NCBI GenBank assembly: GCA_004194705.1
Contig: SADC01001297.1
Span: 434,001-498,000 of the forward strand
Reading direction: 5' to 3'
Origin: Ditylenchus dipsaci
Lineage: Eukaryota > Nematoda > Chromadorea > Rhabditida > Anguinidae
DNA length: 64,000 nucleotides
Shown here: piece by piece, positions 36,055 to 47,357 of the stretch
Position numbering within the stretch: position 1 is the first letter of the stretch
Layout of the letters: each line of letters begins with the position of its first letter
Made by a program: the position numbers and the translations under genes
The notes under the pieces: model-generated
Seen by the model: only the letters and a program-made list of their open reading frames with translations
The model's database searches: none
Told to the model about the DNA's origin: nothing

Positions 36055-36705
36055 TAAAAATCATGTTTAAATGACTCCTAAGTAACTTTTATGCGCTAAA
36101 AACGATAAGAAAGTTATTTTGTGACACTTTTCCACATAAAAAATCGATTTTTTGAAAAAAAAAATTTGGCCAAAATATGACTTTTTGCTTTGGGACCAAG
36201 GTAAATCACCTTGTATTAAGTATTCTACCCCGTTTTGGTCACTGGAGCTGGGCAAAAAGAGCCACTATATGCATTTTTGATCAGAAGTCCTGCTCGGAAT
36301 TATGTCTAAGGTAAGTGCATCTCTAACCAATCAAGCCTCCTGCGCACCCTTCGGGTCGCAGGGAGCTTGGTTGCATGGGGTTGAGATGCGCACACCCACA
36401 TACCTTAGACCAAATCACTCGAAAGTGACTCTGGATGCATAAAAATGTATGCATACCGGAGTTTCTTTATGCGGTAGGCACTAGTTAACAGAATTATGTT
36501 CAAATTCCATTTTTAGTGACTTAAGGGGTATTCAAGTACCCTTTCTGGTGGTTTACCTTGGTCCCCCAAGTCAAAAAGCAGATTTTGGTCAAAATTTTTT
36601 TTCAAAAAATCGATTCTTTATGTGGAAAGTGTCACAAAATGACTTTCTTATCGTTTTAAGCACATAAAAGTTACTTAAGAGTCATTTAAACATGATTTTT
36701 CAATC
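36055..36705. mobile_element. Foldback element with hairpin core, copy 8
   Basis: Arms (36055-36210 against 36555-36705) include GACTCCTAAGTAACTTTTAT and its complement plus TTGGGACCAAGG palindromes. The centre is hairpin-core copy 8 (36232-36505, GC core 36329-36371). Outer termini are eroded and no TSD could be assigned. Confidence 0.6.
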
Positions 36706-37152
36706 AGCGAAAAATTAAAACAAAAAAACGAAGGCAAATATTTTTCAAAAATTGCCATCTTAACGTGTCTGGTGCTGGCTGGATCAAAACTTTATAAAAA
36801 TTATCTCAGCTTCGTGAAAATAAAAAAAATTTAATAGCAATATTTCCGTATGTAAATTAAAGGACCAAATGAATTCTCAGAGCCTGAAGCATATCTTTAG
36901 AACTGAAGAGTTTTAATAAACAGGCCTTGAAATAAAACAAAAAGTACCAAGGTGCAATGTTATATTTTATTTACAAAGTAAATGCTATTTTCACAAATAT
37001 ACAACAATATTTCTTTTTAATAAATAGTGGTTAGCCACGGATTTTCGAGGTTTTTGCATGCGTCTGAACTGATTTGAGTTCCATAGTGGTCGAGTTCAAA
37101 GAAGTTGTCCTTGGTTCATCATCTGTGGGAAACTTGGCACCGTGTTTCGTAA

Positions 37153-37296
37153 TCATTTTTGATGGATCGCCTCCAAAGTTATGATGGTTATGCGGCCACA
37201 ACCACTTACATCCAGCTGATTTAATTGTTTGCAGTTGTCTAGCAGGAAGATAATGGAATTGTCCGTGATCAGAGGACAGTCTGGAATGCTCAACTT
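37153..37296 (-). CDS. F-box/LRR gene, terminal exon
   Basis: GGTTTTTAG acceptor; KLSIPDCPLITDNSIIFLLD and NCKQLNQLDVSGCG, ending TGA at 37153-37155. If one A were missing from the CAAAAATGA run, the frame would extend 45 codons to TAA near 37034, so the C terminus has two possible ends. Confidence 0.7.
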   Translation of the reverse strand, partial: KLSIPDCPLITDNSIIFLLDNCKQLNQLDVSGCGRITIITLEAIHQK

Positions 37297-40200
37297 CTAA
37301 AAACCGCAAATTATACCAAATTTGATAAAAAAAACGGTGTATACCTTAAGCTGAGAGTTGTTTTGAGCAATTGCCTTCAAAATAAAATCGCTTAGATGTC
37401 CACATTCACCCAGAGATAACTGCTCAAGCTGCTGAAGGTTGGCTAGCTGGAGCAAGCCATTTTCACTATACTGTTCCAGATTGGCCTCATACTCATAGAG
37501 GGATAGACTCTCAAGCTGACTCAGCTTTCCAATTGATTTCAGCAAGGGGTCGGTGAGCATTTCATTAAAGCTGATGTCCAAATGGATAAGCGCCTTCATG
37601 TGTTCGAAGCTGGGCAGTGTCACAGCCGCGTAACCCTCAATGACCAGTTTCTGGAGGCTAAAGAAATATAAATTTATTTTGAAATCTTGTTTTTTTTCTT
37701 GGATATTAACCCTGGGACCCATTTTCTGAAAATCTGTCACACATTTTCTAAGATATGTTTCTGGAGTTTTGTTTTAGTCATCCACAAAAACGTGTGTGTG
37801 GGCAAAGCCTGAAACTGGATTAGGCCTTCAAAAGTCTGAATTTTACGAACAAATTTTATATTAGCTTTTTGCTTCACATTTTTGTTGTAATTTTGATTTT
37901 TTTGCAAAGGCATGTAGCCCTGGATCTTAGCTTTATGAAAAGATATCAAACACAATTGAACCAAGTTAGGATTGTAGAAATAAAGAAGTTTTAAATTTTT
38001 GTTTCCCATTCTTAAAATCATTCAATAGAGTATGATAGCTCGTTAGAAAGTCAACATCTGCTAACAAAAATTATGAAAATGTTCAACGAAAGCCCAAAGA
38101 AAATGCAAATGAAATTTACTGGTGAAATTCAGTTGCATTGGGGTTTTTACGGTTCCTTGGTTCGTTTAGCCAACTTTTGAATATTTTTGGTGTTTTTCTT
38201 AAAATTTTCTCTTATAAGGTGGACAAAGCCTTAGGCTCAAGGCAGGCTAGCACATGTTAGGATTCGCTTACATATGTGGTTGAAAACAAAGTTAAAAAGA
38301 GGCGCGAATTGAAAAGTACCCGAAGACTGCCTAAACACCTACCAGTATTTTCAAAAATCCAGTTACACACTTGCGTCACACTAACTTAACTTACTCTTTT
38401 ATCATAAATTTTGATGGGTATTTTTGTGCCGTTTTGTAGCTCAAATGTTTATCTGTCGATTAAGTGGTCAAATACCTTATCGGGGTTATACTTGACGATT
38501 GTACACCAATCACACTAAAATTCACACTTGACGCCAAAAGTTGATTTTGAAGTCACTTGGCGTGATTTGTCAAAACTTATTTTTAAATAAACTGTTTGAC
38601 CACTTGATTGACAGAGATTTATCGCAGCTAAAAAAAAGTACAGAAATATCCGAAATATGAAAACAAAATTTATGAGAAAAAGGTAAATGAAGTTAGTGTG
38701 ACCCAAGTATGTAATTGTGATTTTTAAAAACACTGACGTCTACGCATTGAAATCAATGATTATTTGGTGAAATTCAGACTTTCGAGAACGCAATTCATTT
38801 TCGCCTGTTTAACAAGTGGCAAATCAAAATAAAGCTAAATTTAAAAATATTCAGTCACTTTCCTAAAAAGTTGTGGACTTTTGAAAAGATTCACAAACCT
38901 TTAAATGCATATTTTTTCAATAAAAACTACATGGGTGTCCCGTGATGTAGGAATGTCAAAAATAAAATATCTTACTCATTAAATTTAGAGAGAAATGAAA
39001 CCAAATTCCAAGTCCTCTGCACATTGTCAAGTTGCAAGGATTCGAGTTGAAGACAGTGATCAGCAATTTGAGCAAGCTGCCTATTGTTCATCCTTCGCAG
39101 TTGGACATTATTAGGCTTTTGAGTGAGCAGGGAATATGCTCAAAAGAACATTTGGACAGGTTACATCTACTCAGATGAACTTCTTCCAGCGATGAGCATT
39201 TTCGGAAGAAATAACTCAATGACTGCTTCTAAAAAAAAAGATTTTGTATATTGAATAATTGACGCTACTTGCATATACTCCCCCCCTAAATCAACTTTTT
39301 TTAAAAGTGTTTTAAAACACCTATATCGACTCAAAATCGCCTCAGGAGTTCAAAAAAGACATTATTTTTGAGTTCTGGTGAATAAAAAATTGAGTTTTAG
39401 ACACTTTAAATTTTTACTTTTTACCTGTTTTATAATGTTTTGGTCACTGGAGCTGCGCAAAAATAGTCTCTAAATGCATTTATGATCAGAAGTCTTGCTC
39501 GGAATTATGTCTTAGGTAAGTGAGTGCGCGCATCTCTAACCAACCAAGCCCCCTGCGCCCCCGAAGGGTGCGCAGGGGCTTGGTTGGTTAGAGATACCTT
39601 AGACATAATTCCGAGCCTTAGACGTAAATCACTCGAAATTGACTCTGGAGGCATAAAAAATGTGTGCATACCAGAGTTTATTTATGCTGTAGGCCTCAGT
39701 CAACAAAACTATGTTCAACATCTTCCTTTTTAAAATAAATTGGCCCATTTTAGTCTATTTCCACCCTAATACGGCCCTAAATCCATTCGAAAATAGTCAA
39801 AATGGGTAATTTTTGGTGGTCTTAAAACTCGATTTTTATTGACCAGGACTCAAAAATAATGTCTTTTTGAGCTTCTGAGGCCATTTTAGGTCGATATAGC
39901 GTGTTTGGGAACATTTTAAAAAGAAGTTGATTGGGGGGGGGTATATGCAAGTAGCGCCGAATAATTTATAATAAAGATGTCTGGCATATCATAGCTTCAA
40001 TTCTTGACTTAGAACTAGAAAAATATACGGGGAGCACGACCGAAATAAAGTTAAATGCCACAAAATATTCCGAATATAGCTTGTTACTATAACGCCGTCT
40101 AGGCTGAGAAATTTCACTTTGAAAATTTGTTACAAATCAAAAATTGTCAGGATAGCCATCAAAATTGATAGCTTAATTTCTTCGACTCCACAACTTCTTA

Positions 40201-41134
40201 GCGAATTTTGGATAGCGCTTAGTAACAAGCTCAGTTTGAGCTATTTTTAATATTAAAGGTTCCTTGGTAAACCAGAGCGCGGTCGTGCCTTCCCGCATTA
40301 GTCTTTTTAAAAATCACAGATTATTCATGTATATTTGACGAAAATTTCGCAATGAAATGAAAAATTATTTGAAAAGGCCAGAAGCTGTTAAAATGTGGAT
40401 GTTTTGAATTAAGTAACTCACATTTGCTGTATATCCCCAAATATCCATGCTCTTGAGGCTGCTGAATCGATAAGCGATTCGCTTGAGCTGTGCATTGCTG
40501 ATGCATTATCAAAACTGCGGAAGTGCTTTAGTTGGTTGTCTGGAATGTACCGGAGAAGTGACTGCCAGCAATGGTCGAAGGTGAATGAGTGGTGGAGTTT
40601 GGGCAAATCCACCTCCTTGATGTAAGGAGCGCATCTTTGGGCAATGGCCACTAGCTGAAATTACCGTGTTAAAAGATAATAATGGAAAAAACCGTGATAA
40701 AGAACTTTTTTGTCGGACTTCTCAATCACTTTTGACCACCAAAGCTAGTCGCAGGCAATAAATGGGACGTGTTGAAAGAAGTCATTTGAGACCAGCTTTG
40801 GGTAACAGCAATGTCCCTCATCTGCGACACACTCCTTCCACACTGATTCTTGTTTCATAGTCCAGCATTGTGAAAATGAGTGTCTGATAAATAAGGTAAG
40901 CATTTTTTTAAACAATCAAAAAGCTTTAATTACCATGATTTCAACTGGTAATCTGTGAATCGCACACACTGGATTTACATCTGGTGTTTTCTAAAAGAAG
41001 CATATTTTATTATTAATTGCTTATTAACAGCTATTCAATGTTGTCACCTGGGAGAGTCGACTCTTCTTGGCAACTGACTCAAATTTGGCAGGAGCAGCAG
41101 TTGGACGTTTTCGAAGATTATAGGCAGCGCTCAT
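37153..41134 (-). CDS. F-box / leucine-rich-repeat protein
   Basis: Exons: 41048-41134, 40934-40990, about 40737-40883, 40422-40650, 38976-39229, 37345-37657, 37153-37296. The basic N terminus (MSAAYNLRKRPTAAPAKFES) leads to an F-box, IHRLPVEIM/TLIFTMLDY...VEGVCRR(W)RDIA, the Skp1-binding module of SCF ubiquitin ligases. Leucine-rich repeats follow (QLAQIADHCLQLESLQLDN, LIHLDISFN, LEQLSLGECGHLSDFILKAI, LKKLSIPDCPLITDNSI, LNQLDVSGCG). The LRR consensus with Cys resembles FBXL/AMN1-type proteins. Exons 3 and 5 each need one extra base to stay in frame; the end of exon 4 probably needs another. Exon 4 may start at 40650 or 40654. The exact orthologue is not recognised. Confidence 0.75.
37345..37657 (-). 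CDS. F-box/LRR gene, exon 6
   Basis: Clean 313-bp exon (phase 2 to 0), acceptor TTTCTTTAG, donor GTATAC. Starts LQKLVIEGYAAVTLPSFEHM and contains three leucine-rich repeats. No repair needed. Confidence 0.8.
38976..39229 (-). CDS. F-box/LRR gene, exon 5 (frame lesion)
   Basis: A T-rich acceptor (TTTTTTTTTAG), then KQSLSYFFRKCSSLEEVHLS and SLKSLIMSNC, then in the -1 frame RMNNRQLAQIADHCLQLESL. One A added to GCGAAGG joins them and makes the LRR motif continuous. Ends in phase 2 at GTAAGA. The hAT foldback 39261-39958 lies 31 bp upstream of its acceptor. Confidence 0.7.
39261..39958. mobile_element. hAT-type foldback with hairpin core, 8-bp TSD
   Basis: GAATAATT is duplicated at 39253-39260 and 39959-39966. 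Termini GACGCTACTTGCATATAC and the complement of GGCGCTACTTGCATATAC. Arms fold over the full 698 bp and hairpin-core copy 9 (39435-39725; core 39543-39585) sits in the centre. Lies in an intron of the F-box/LRR gene. Confidence 0.85.
40422..40650 (-). CDS. F-box/LRR gene, exon 4
   Basis: Encodes AIAQRCAPYIKEVDLPKLHH and on to SRAWIFGDIQQ, ending at a GTGAGT donor in an AAAT tract. The phase to exon 5 fits only if one A is missing at the donor. The acceptor could be TTTCAG (exon from 40654) or CTAG (40650). Confidence 0.6.
40737..40883 (-). CDS. F-box/LRR gene, exon 3 (F-box body, frame lesion)
   Basis: TTTATCAG acceptor. TLIFTMLDYETRISVEGVCR is followed by RRW RDIAVTQSWSQMTSFN in the -1 frame; one G added to CAGATGAGGG restores the Trp of the F-box (VC-RW-IA). 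The 3' end is uncertain: a donor in phase 1 would be GTCAAA. Confidence 0.6.
40934..40990 (-). CDS. F-box/LRR gene, exon 2 (start of F-box)
   Basis: Nineteen codons, TTTTAG acceptor, GTAATT donor, phase 0/0: KTPDVNPVCAIHRLPVEIM. The LP-EI pair is the usual F-box opening. Confidence 0.75.
41048..41134 (-). CDS. F-box/LRR gene, exon 1
   Basis: ATG at 41134, 29 codons, phase 0 to a GTGACA donor. Basic Ala/Lys/Arg N terminus ending KKSRLSQ. Confidence 0.65.
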
Positions 41135-42507
41135 TGTAGATTGAATGCAAGACTTGATATCTAAACAAAAGTACAAAATTAAAGAGATTTAGAAAATTCA
41201 AAATTTTTTTTGAATTATTTTGAAGGCAACCAAGCCATTCGACTTGTACTGTACAAACTAGGATCGGCAGTGACGAGTTCTTTTCAGAAAAAACCAAGTT
41301 TAAAATTTTATAACTTCTTAATCCCTGATTTTTTAAAATTAGGGAAACTTTAAAACAGTTTAGCCATGAAAAACTTGTCACCGCTAACCTAAATTCGGAT
41401 TGACGGTGAAGAATAAGTAAATTTAAGCTAATGATGAAATTAATAATTTGTTATTAATTTTGCAGTATTGTTTATAACAAGTGCAATCAACTCTTGATGG
41501 CCCTCATCTCAGGTTTGTTCCTGCTGAGAAGTTCGACACTTTTAACTCAGTTTTGAAGTCTTTTTCAAGCTGTCTTTGACTAATCGAGTTATAAGTGTCA
41601 AAAGTATTCTGATTTTGTCGGTCGTTTAATGAAATAGCAACAGTTTTAGCAAAAATATCCGCGGCTCTCAATACTACGAAAACTAAATTTCAAAAAAAAT
41701 TCTTGTATCGTTATGTCGAGAGTCGACTATCTCATCTTAATTGTTTTGACATACTAAACTATTTTAAAATTAACTGCTGGTGTGTGCATGCTTATCAAAT
41801 CTATGAGATATGATTAGGATTAGATATATGATGCCTAATGATTAAAACCGTGAATGGCTTTTTTAAGACAATAGGATAGAGTTTTTCCAAGAAACCTACT
41901 AGATTTACAATACAATCGACGCTCAATATAAGCTACCCTCTAAAGTTCGTTCCCACCTAAGGTACGACACTTTTTTTAACCTCATTTCTGAAATGTTTTG
42001 CCAAGCGGGATTCGTCAGTCTAGTCGGAAATATCGCAAGGATGCCGATTTTGCCGATCGTTTTTGAGAAATTTATAGTTAAGTCTTAAAAAGCGCATATT
42101 TCGCAAAACATTTGAGAAGTGAGGCTAAAAAAGTGTCGGACCCTAGGTGAGAACAAACTTTAGAGGGGTATCTTATATAGAGCGTCGACTGTCGCAATCG
42201 TACAAAATGACTAAAAGTCATTTTTGTCACGCACACGACAGCTTCGTTAGCCCACTTGTGACTATGTATATTGTTCGCTCTATATATTGATTTTGTTGGG
42301 TCGTAGCCTTTTGTCCCCTTTTTCCCATTTACGGAAAAAGGGGACTTTGAAATTTTTTTTTTCATGGTTTTGGGGTTCCGAAACAATTTTTCTGGACTAA
42401 TTCGAGAATGCTGAAGATGGTTTGACAGTAGTAAAATCGTGATTTATCGAGAAATTTTTTTATTTCACAATAACTCAAAAATTTCTCGATAAAACGTGAT
42501 TTTAGTA
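41135..42507. other. Intergenic region 5' of the F-box/LRR gene
   Basis: No exon found. Around 41940-42190 is an inverted pair (AAAGTTCGTTCCCACCTAAG against its complement) that looks like a foldback remnant. At 42303-42350 is a TTTGTCCCCTTTTTCCC palindrome also seen at the right end of the MULE element (47390-47425). Confidence 0.4.
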
Positions 42508-42631
42508 CAGTCAAACCTCGATATAACGTACCCCCGATATAACGTACCCCTTGCAGGTAAAACTGATATTTACGTTACCCTCGATATAACGTACCCTTGT
42601 GAAATTGGTGTGTTATATTGGCTAGACTTTA

Positions 42632-43522
42632 CTTGGCCCCCCCCCCCCACGGCTGACCCACTTTCGAGGTGAATTTTTAAAAACCGATTGCATATTCGTG
42701 TTTCTCGACCCGGATTTTTACGGGAAATGATCATCAGATCCTGTGAAAGTGAAAAAAATTTTTTTGGGATTTGCCTTGGTCCCCAAGGTAAAATTTTAGA
42801 AAAATTTAAAAAAAAAAATATTTTTTAAATTGGCGCCTTTTGAATTTTAAAGGGATTAAGGGCTGTATTGGGAGGGGAAGGGAATAAAAGGGGGCCACTA
42901 ATCATACAGGGGCCACTAACAACAAGATGTTGAACATAGTTTTGAATACTGGGGCCTACCGCATAAATAAACTCTGGTATGCATGCTTTTTCATGCATCC
43001 AGAGTCACTTTCGAGTGATTTGTGTCTGAGGTATGTGGGTGTGCGCATCTCAACTCCAAGCCCCCTGCGCCCCGAAGGGGGCTTGAGGGCTTGAGAGTTA
43101 GAGATGCGCACACTCACTTACCATAGACACGATTCCGAGAAGTACTCTTGATCATAAAATGCATATAGAGTCTCTTTTTGCCACGGCCCAGTTGAAAAAC
43201 ATGGTGAGGCAGTCGAAGAATACATATATTTAATTTTCTATTGTTCTGCCATAAAAGTGGCCCCTTTTATTCCCTTCCCTCCCAGTACAGCCCTTAATCC
43301 CTTTAAAATTCAAAAGGCGCCAATTTAAAAAATATTTTTTTCAAATTTTTCTAAAGTTTTACCTTGGGGGACCAAGGCAAATCCCAAAAAATTTTTTCAC
43401 TTTCACAGGATCTGATGATCATTTCCCGTAAAAATCCGGGTCGAAAAACACGAATATGCAATCGGTTTTTAAAAATTCACCTCGAAAGTGGGTCAGCCGT
43501 GGGGGGGGGGCCAAGTAAAGTG
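42632..43522. mobile_element. Foldback with hairpin core, copy 10, a third arm type
   Basis: Arms start CTTGGCCCCCCCCCCCC / complement and carry CACGGCTGACCCACTTTCG and GCCTTGGTCCCCAAGG. The centre is copy 10 (42925-43205; core 43057-43095). Flanks are palindromic (TTTACTTGGCC), so the TSD is ambiguous. Confidence 0.7.
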
Positions 43523-43734
43523 TTACCGTTATATTTACCAATCCAATAAAGTTTTTGCTCTTTTTCTGCTTCTGCAACATTTTCTGTAGTCACCAAGTTT
43601 TTTCAGTTTTACAAAGGAACATAAACAGTGGGTAACGCTGCTATAGGTATGAGTAATAGACCATTCGATAGCCCAATCTCGCTGAATCACGCGGTTAATG
43701 ACTTTTCGTCTAATCTAGAGAAGAATTCTTCTTA

Positions 43735-43887
43735 CAGTCAAACCTGGATACAACACCACCCAAGGGAGCGACCATAGGGCGGTGTTGTATCGAGGAATCA
43801 TTTGACTACATTTTAGTCAAAGCTGATCAAATTGGTCCGTTTTTTAGTCGTGTTATATCGGGGCGGTGTTGTATCCAGTTTCCACTG
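43735..43887. mobile_element. 153-bp pogo MITE
   Basis: CAGTCAAACCTGGATACAAC to the complement of CAGTGGAAACTGGATACAAC, TA on both sides, with GGGCGGTGTTGTATCSAGG iterated inside. Confidence 0.8.
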
Positions 43888-44737
43888 TAGCACAGGAAAT
43901 TAAATATTATTATTGTGCATTATTTGGGAAAATATAGAGCAATTGAGTGTGCTTTTGGAAGTTTAGTTTTGGTTTAACCGACCCCCGTTAAAACGTACCC
44001 TATATCTAACCGATGGATATATTCCTGCAATCAAGTTCGGTATGTCCCCAGCACTCAAATTTGGTATACCCCCAGCACTCAACTGAAAGAACAGGAGGGA
44101 CCAAGAAAGGCAAACCCTTGATATAACGTACACCTGTCATCTATTTGTTTCTGCCCTAGATATAACGTACCCTCGATATAACGTACCCCCTTTACCCGGC
44201 CCCCAGGGGTACGTTATATCGAGGTTTTACTGTACTGTCAAACAGTCTTCAGCATGCTCGAAATAGTGCAGAGAACATGTTTTGGAACCCGAAAACTTTA
44301 AAAAAAAATTCCAAGTGGACGAGGGTCGTTTGGGTGGAGATATCCATGTGGATATCCGCCTAACCGGGGGTGGCCATACTAGATATTGAAGTTAGGATAA
44401 AAAAAAAGATAAAATCGCAATTTCGGACTTAACAAACCCAATTCCCCACACAACTTTAAGTTAGAAAACATGGTTTATTTTTAAGAAATTTTAATTTTTT
44501 AGGCCATCCAGATGGATACCCATCTGAACAGGAGACACCTACCCTATCTATTGGAGTTTGCATGGTTAAAGTTGGTTGGAAATGAACTGGCGCTGGCTCA
44601 CCCTGCGCTTAAGGGTTCGACTAAGAGTAAAAAAGTTAAAGAAAAATGAAACAGAAGCCCAATAGATAAATGAAAAAGGCGCGAATTCAAAGAGTGGAAA
44701 AAGGGGGACAAACGAATTACGGGCTAGGGGAGATTTG

Positions 44738-45117
44738 CCAAAACGAAATTTGCCAAAAACGAAATTTGCCAAAAACGAAATTTGCCAAAACGAAATTTGC
44801 CAAAACGAAATTTGCCAAAACGAAATTTGCCAAAACGAAATTTGCCAAAACGAAATTTGCCAAAACGAGATTTGCCAAAACGAGATTTGCCAAAAGACTA
44901 ACAGGGGGACCAAGGCAGTTTTTTTGCCAAAACGAAATTTGCCAAAACGAAATTTGCCAAAACGAAATTTGCCAAAACGAAATTTGCCAAAACGAAATTT
45001 GCCAAAACGAGATTTGCCAAAACGAGATTTGCCAAAACGAAATTTGCCAAAACGAGATTTGCCAAAACGAAATTTGCCAAAACGAAATTTGCCAAAACGA
45101 GATTTGCCAAAAGACTA
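44738..45117. repeat. 15-bp tandem array, left TIR
   Basis: About 24 units of CAAAACGAAATTTGC (some with GAG for GAA) in two blocks. Each block ends with AAAAGACTAACAGGGGG and ACCAAGGCAGTTTTTTT, showing a duplication of the whole sub-array. All frames on both strands stay open because 15 is a multiple of 3, producing spurious long ORFs. Confidence 0.95.
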
Positions 45118-45666
45118 ACAGGGGGGACCAAGGCAGTTTTTTTACGTTTTTTTTTCGAAATTTTTAGATTGTGTCCAAACCACCCCAGACCGACGAAAAC
45201 CACCCCAAACCACTCAAAACACCCAAAACCTCCTAAAAATGTTTGTTCTTTCTAACTACTGCTTTGGGTGGCGGTAAATTGATCCAAAAATTTTCTGGGT
45301 AGTGGTATCTTGATTGTAGTACTCAGTTGGCAGTACCCGAGTTGCATATTAGACCATTAAAACCAAGTAGTCGTTCACTTGAATCAAAAAATTTTTACGT
45401 TTTTCATGTTCCAAAACTTGTTTTCTGGACCAATTCGGACAAGCTGAAGATGGTTTGACAGTGGTAAAATAAAGTTTTGTTGTCCACTTAACTGAATCTT
45501 AACTGAAGTTGAAAATTTAAATTAACCGTGCAAGCAACTAGTCATTTTTTCAGATGACCATCTTTTTTTTTAAGACCTTACTCCTTAATTTCTTACAATG
45601 AACACTCCAAACAAATCTTCAAGAAAATTTATTTAACACATCGAGCAAACAACAAGCACAACACAC

Positions 45667-46866
45667 CTCAGAATGATTTGGACATCTTCAAAATAGACTT
45701 CATCAAAAGCGAGATCGTCAAGTTGAATTTGATCGATTGAATTTGCAACTCGAGCCAAGCTGTTCCTGATTTCCTCTGAATTGAATGCCCGCAAAGCTTC
45801 TTTGGTTCCCTCAATCTTCTTACGCTGAGTACCAGTACTTGTTCCAACAAGACCGACACCTTGTGAAAGCCGAATTGCCTGCTGGTAAGACACATGTCCT
45901 AAATTTAGTGTTACATTTTTGAAACTCGACAATAGAATAAACAATATTTTGGGATACCTAGCTCGACCTTGAAGTGATACAGAAGCCATAGTCTTTAAGA
46001 TTCTTCATAATTGCTTGGACAAAGTGGAACCAACAAGTCTTATGTTTCACCGTATGCATGACACCTAAAATCAGATCAAAAAGAATGAGAAAGAAACTTT
46101 TTAGATAGCGTGCGAACCTCTAAAAAATTCCAGAATCGAAGGACAAGAATGGCCTACCGTTGAGCAGTTTTAAGTCGTTTGGAACCTCTAAATGCATTGG
46201 CCCTGTTTTCCTTTGGGTACTGGAAAACCTCGCTAAATAAAAGGTGAACATAAAATTGCATTAGTTAAATTCCACATACATGTTTTTCCAACTGCAAAAC
46301 TCTGTCCATGTTCTGTTCCTTCATTACTGCAATGATCCCGGGGTGTGATAAAGCTAGAGCCTGAGTTCGTGCTTTCTTGGGCGTCATCCTCACTGGGTCT
46401 TCTCTCAGCAACTGCTTTCCCTTTTTCATAATTTGTCGCTTCTCAATAACCACCAGATTCGCATGATGGAGATGGCGGCCACGATGTTGAATGTATTCGC
46501 CTAGATTCCCTGAAGTGAAAATAATAAAAATGTAAGATATTGAGGAAACTACCGATCCAAACCGACATCTTGCATGCACGGTGACGACGGTCTGTGCAGT
46601 AATACACTGATGCATCTCTCTTATTGAATTCACCATAGTTTTGTAGAGTGTCAAGAGTGGTTGAGAAGCCAAACTAAAAGGAGTAGCCTGTAGAACGATA
46701 TAATTCAAACACTATACGCGTCTAAAAGCTTACCACCGATTGCAAGCGTTCTCTTCTTTCTTGAGCTTTCCATCATATCGATCCTTGGTGGATCTGGATA
46801 AACTTCTATTTGCCCTACATCTGGCGTACTTCCTTCGCTATCGCTGGAATTTTTTAATTCGCTCAT
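45667..46866 (-). CDS. FLYWCH zinc-finger / MULE transposase-like gene (defective)
   Basis: Exons: 46734-46866 (ATG, MSELKNSSDSEGSTPDVGQI), 46553-46687, 46280-46509, 46158-46232, about 45954-46064 and 45667-45898. Exons 2-3 carry VYYCTDRRHRACKMSVWIG...YIQHRGRHLHH, a C-C-H-H layout like FLYWCH fingers that bind DNA. Exon 5 has HKTCWFHFVQAIMKNLKDYG, matching the C-x-FHF-QA block after the catalytic core of MULE transposases. The stretch where the catalytic acidic residues should lie is much too short, so it is internally deleted or has missed exons. Exons 2 and 4 each need one extra base, and the exon 1/2 phase does not fit. Lies between the minisatellite TIRs. Confidence 0.6.
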
Positions 46867-46963
46867 GCTGTCTAAATATGTGTATCAGTAAAAAAGAAAC
46901 AACTGCTGAAGTCAATGACGCAAATTAACTAAAGATATTCCGACAGCCTATTTAAATTTGCCG

Positions 46964-47357
46964 AATATCGTTTTGGCAAATCTCGTTTTGGCGAATTTCG
47001 TTTTGGCAAATTTCGTTTTGGCAAATTTCGTTTTGGCAAATTTCGTTTTGGCAAATTTCGTTTTGGCAAATTTCGTTTTGGCAAATCTCGTTTTGGCAAA
47101 TTTCGTTTTGGCAAATCTCGTTTTGGCAAATTTCGTTTTGGCAAATTTCGTTTTGGCAAATTTCGTTTTGGCAAATTTCGTTTGGCAAATTTCGTTTTGG
47201 CAAATTTCGTTTTGGCAAATTTCGTTTTGGCAAATCTCGTTTTGGCAAATTTCGTTTTGGCAAATTTCGTTTTGGCAAATTTCGTTTTGGGAAATCTCGT
47301 TTTTGGCAAATTTCGTTTTGGCAAAACGTACATTTGGCAAATTTCGTTTTTGGCAAA
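46964..47357. repeat. 15-bp tandem array, right TIR
   Basis: About 26 units of GCAAATTTCGTTTTG, the exact complement of the left array, with one 14-bp unit near 47180. Confidence 0.95.

Larger units (their letters stand above)
42508..44232. mobile_element. pogo-type element with GATATAACGTACC iterations, TA target
   Basis: CAGTCAAACCTCGATATAAC to the complement of CAGTAAAACCTCGATATAAC, TA on both sides. It interrupts a CCAAGTGGTCG MITE whose halves rejoin as ...TTTAG-TA-CTGTC. Inside are a foldback (42632-43522) with hairpin-core copy 10 and a 153-bp pogo MITE. No transposase frame. Confidence 0.8.

Noticed and set aside
37737..38021. 94-codon minus-strand ORF between exons of the F-box/LRR gene
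   Set aside because: Lies in an intron whose flanking exons join in phase without it; Lys/Asn/Phe-rich chance frame.
44738..45117. CRISPR array
   Set aside because: Units are contiguous 15-mers without spacers, in a spliced eukaryotic genome, and mirrored at the other end of a transposon.
44670..45203. Long ORFs on both strands encoding NEICQ / KRNLP / VLANF repeats
   Set aside because: They come from a 15-bp tandem DNA repeat, which keeps every frame open. The mirrored array at 46929-47403 gives the same peptides.
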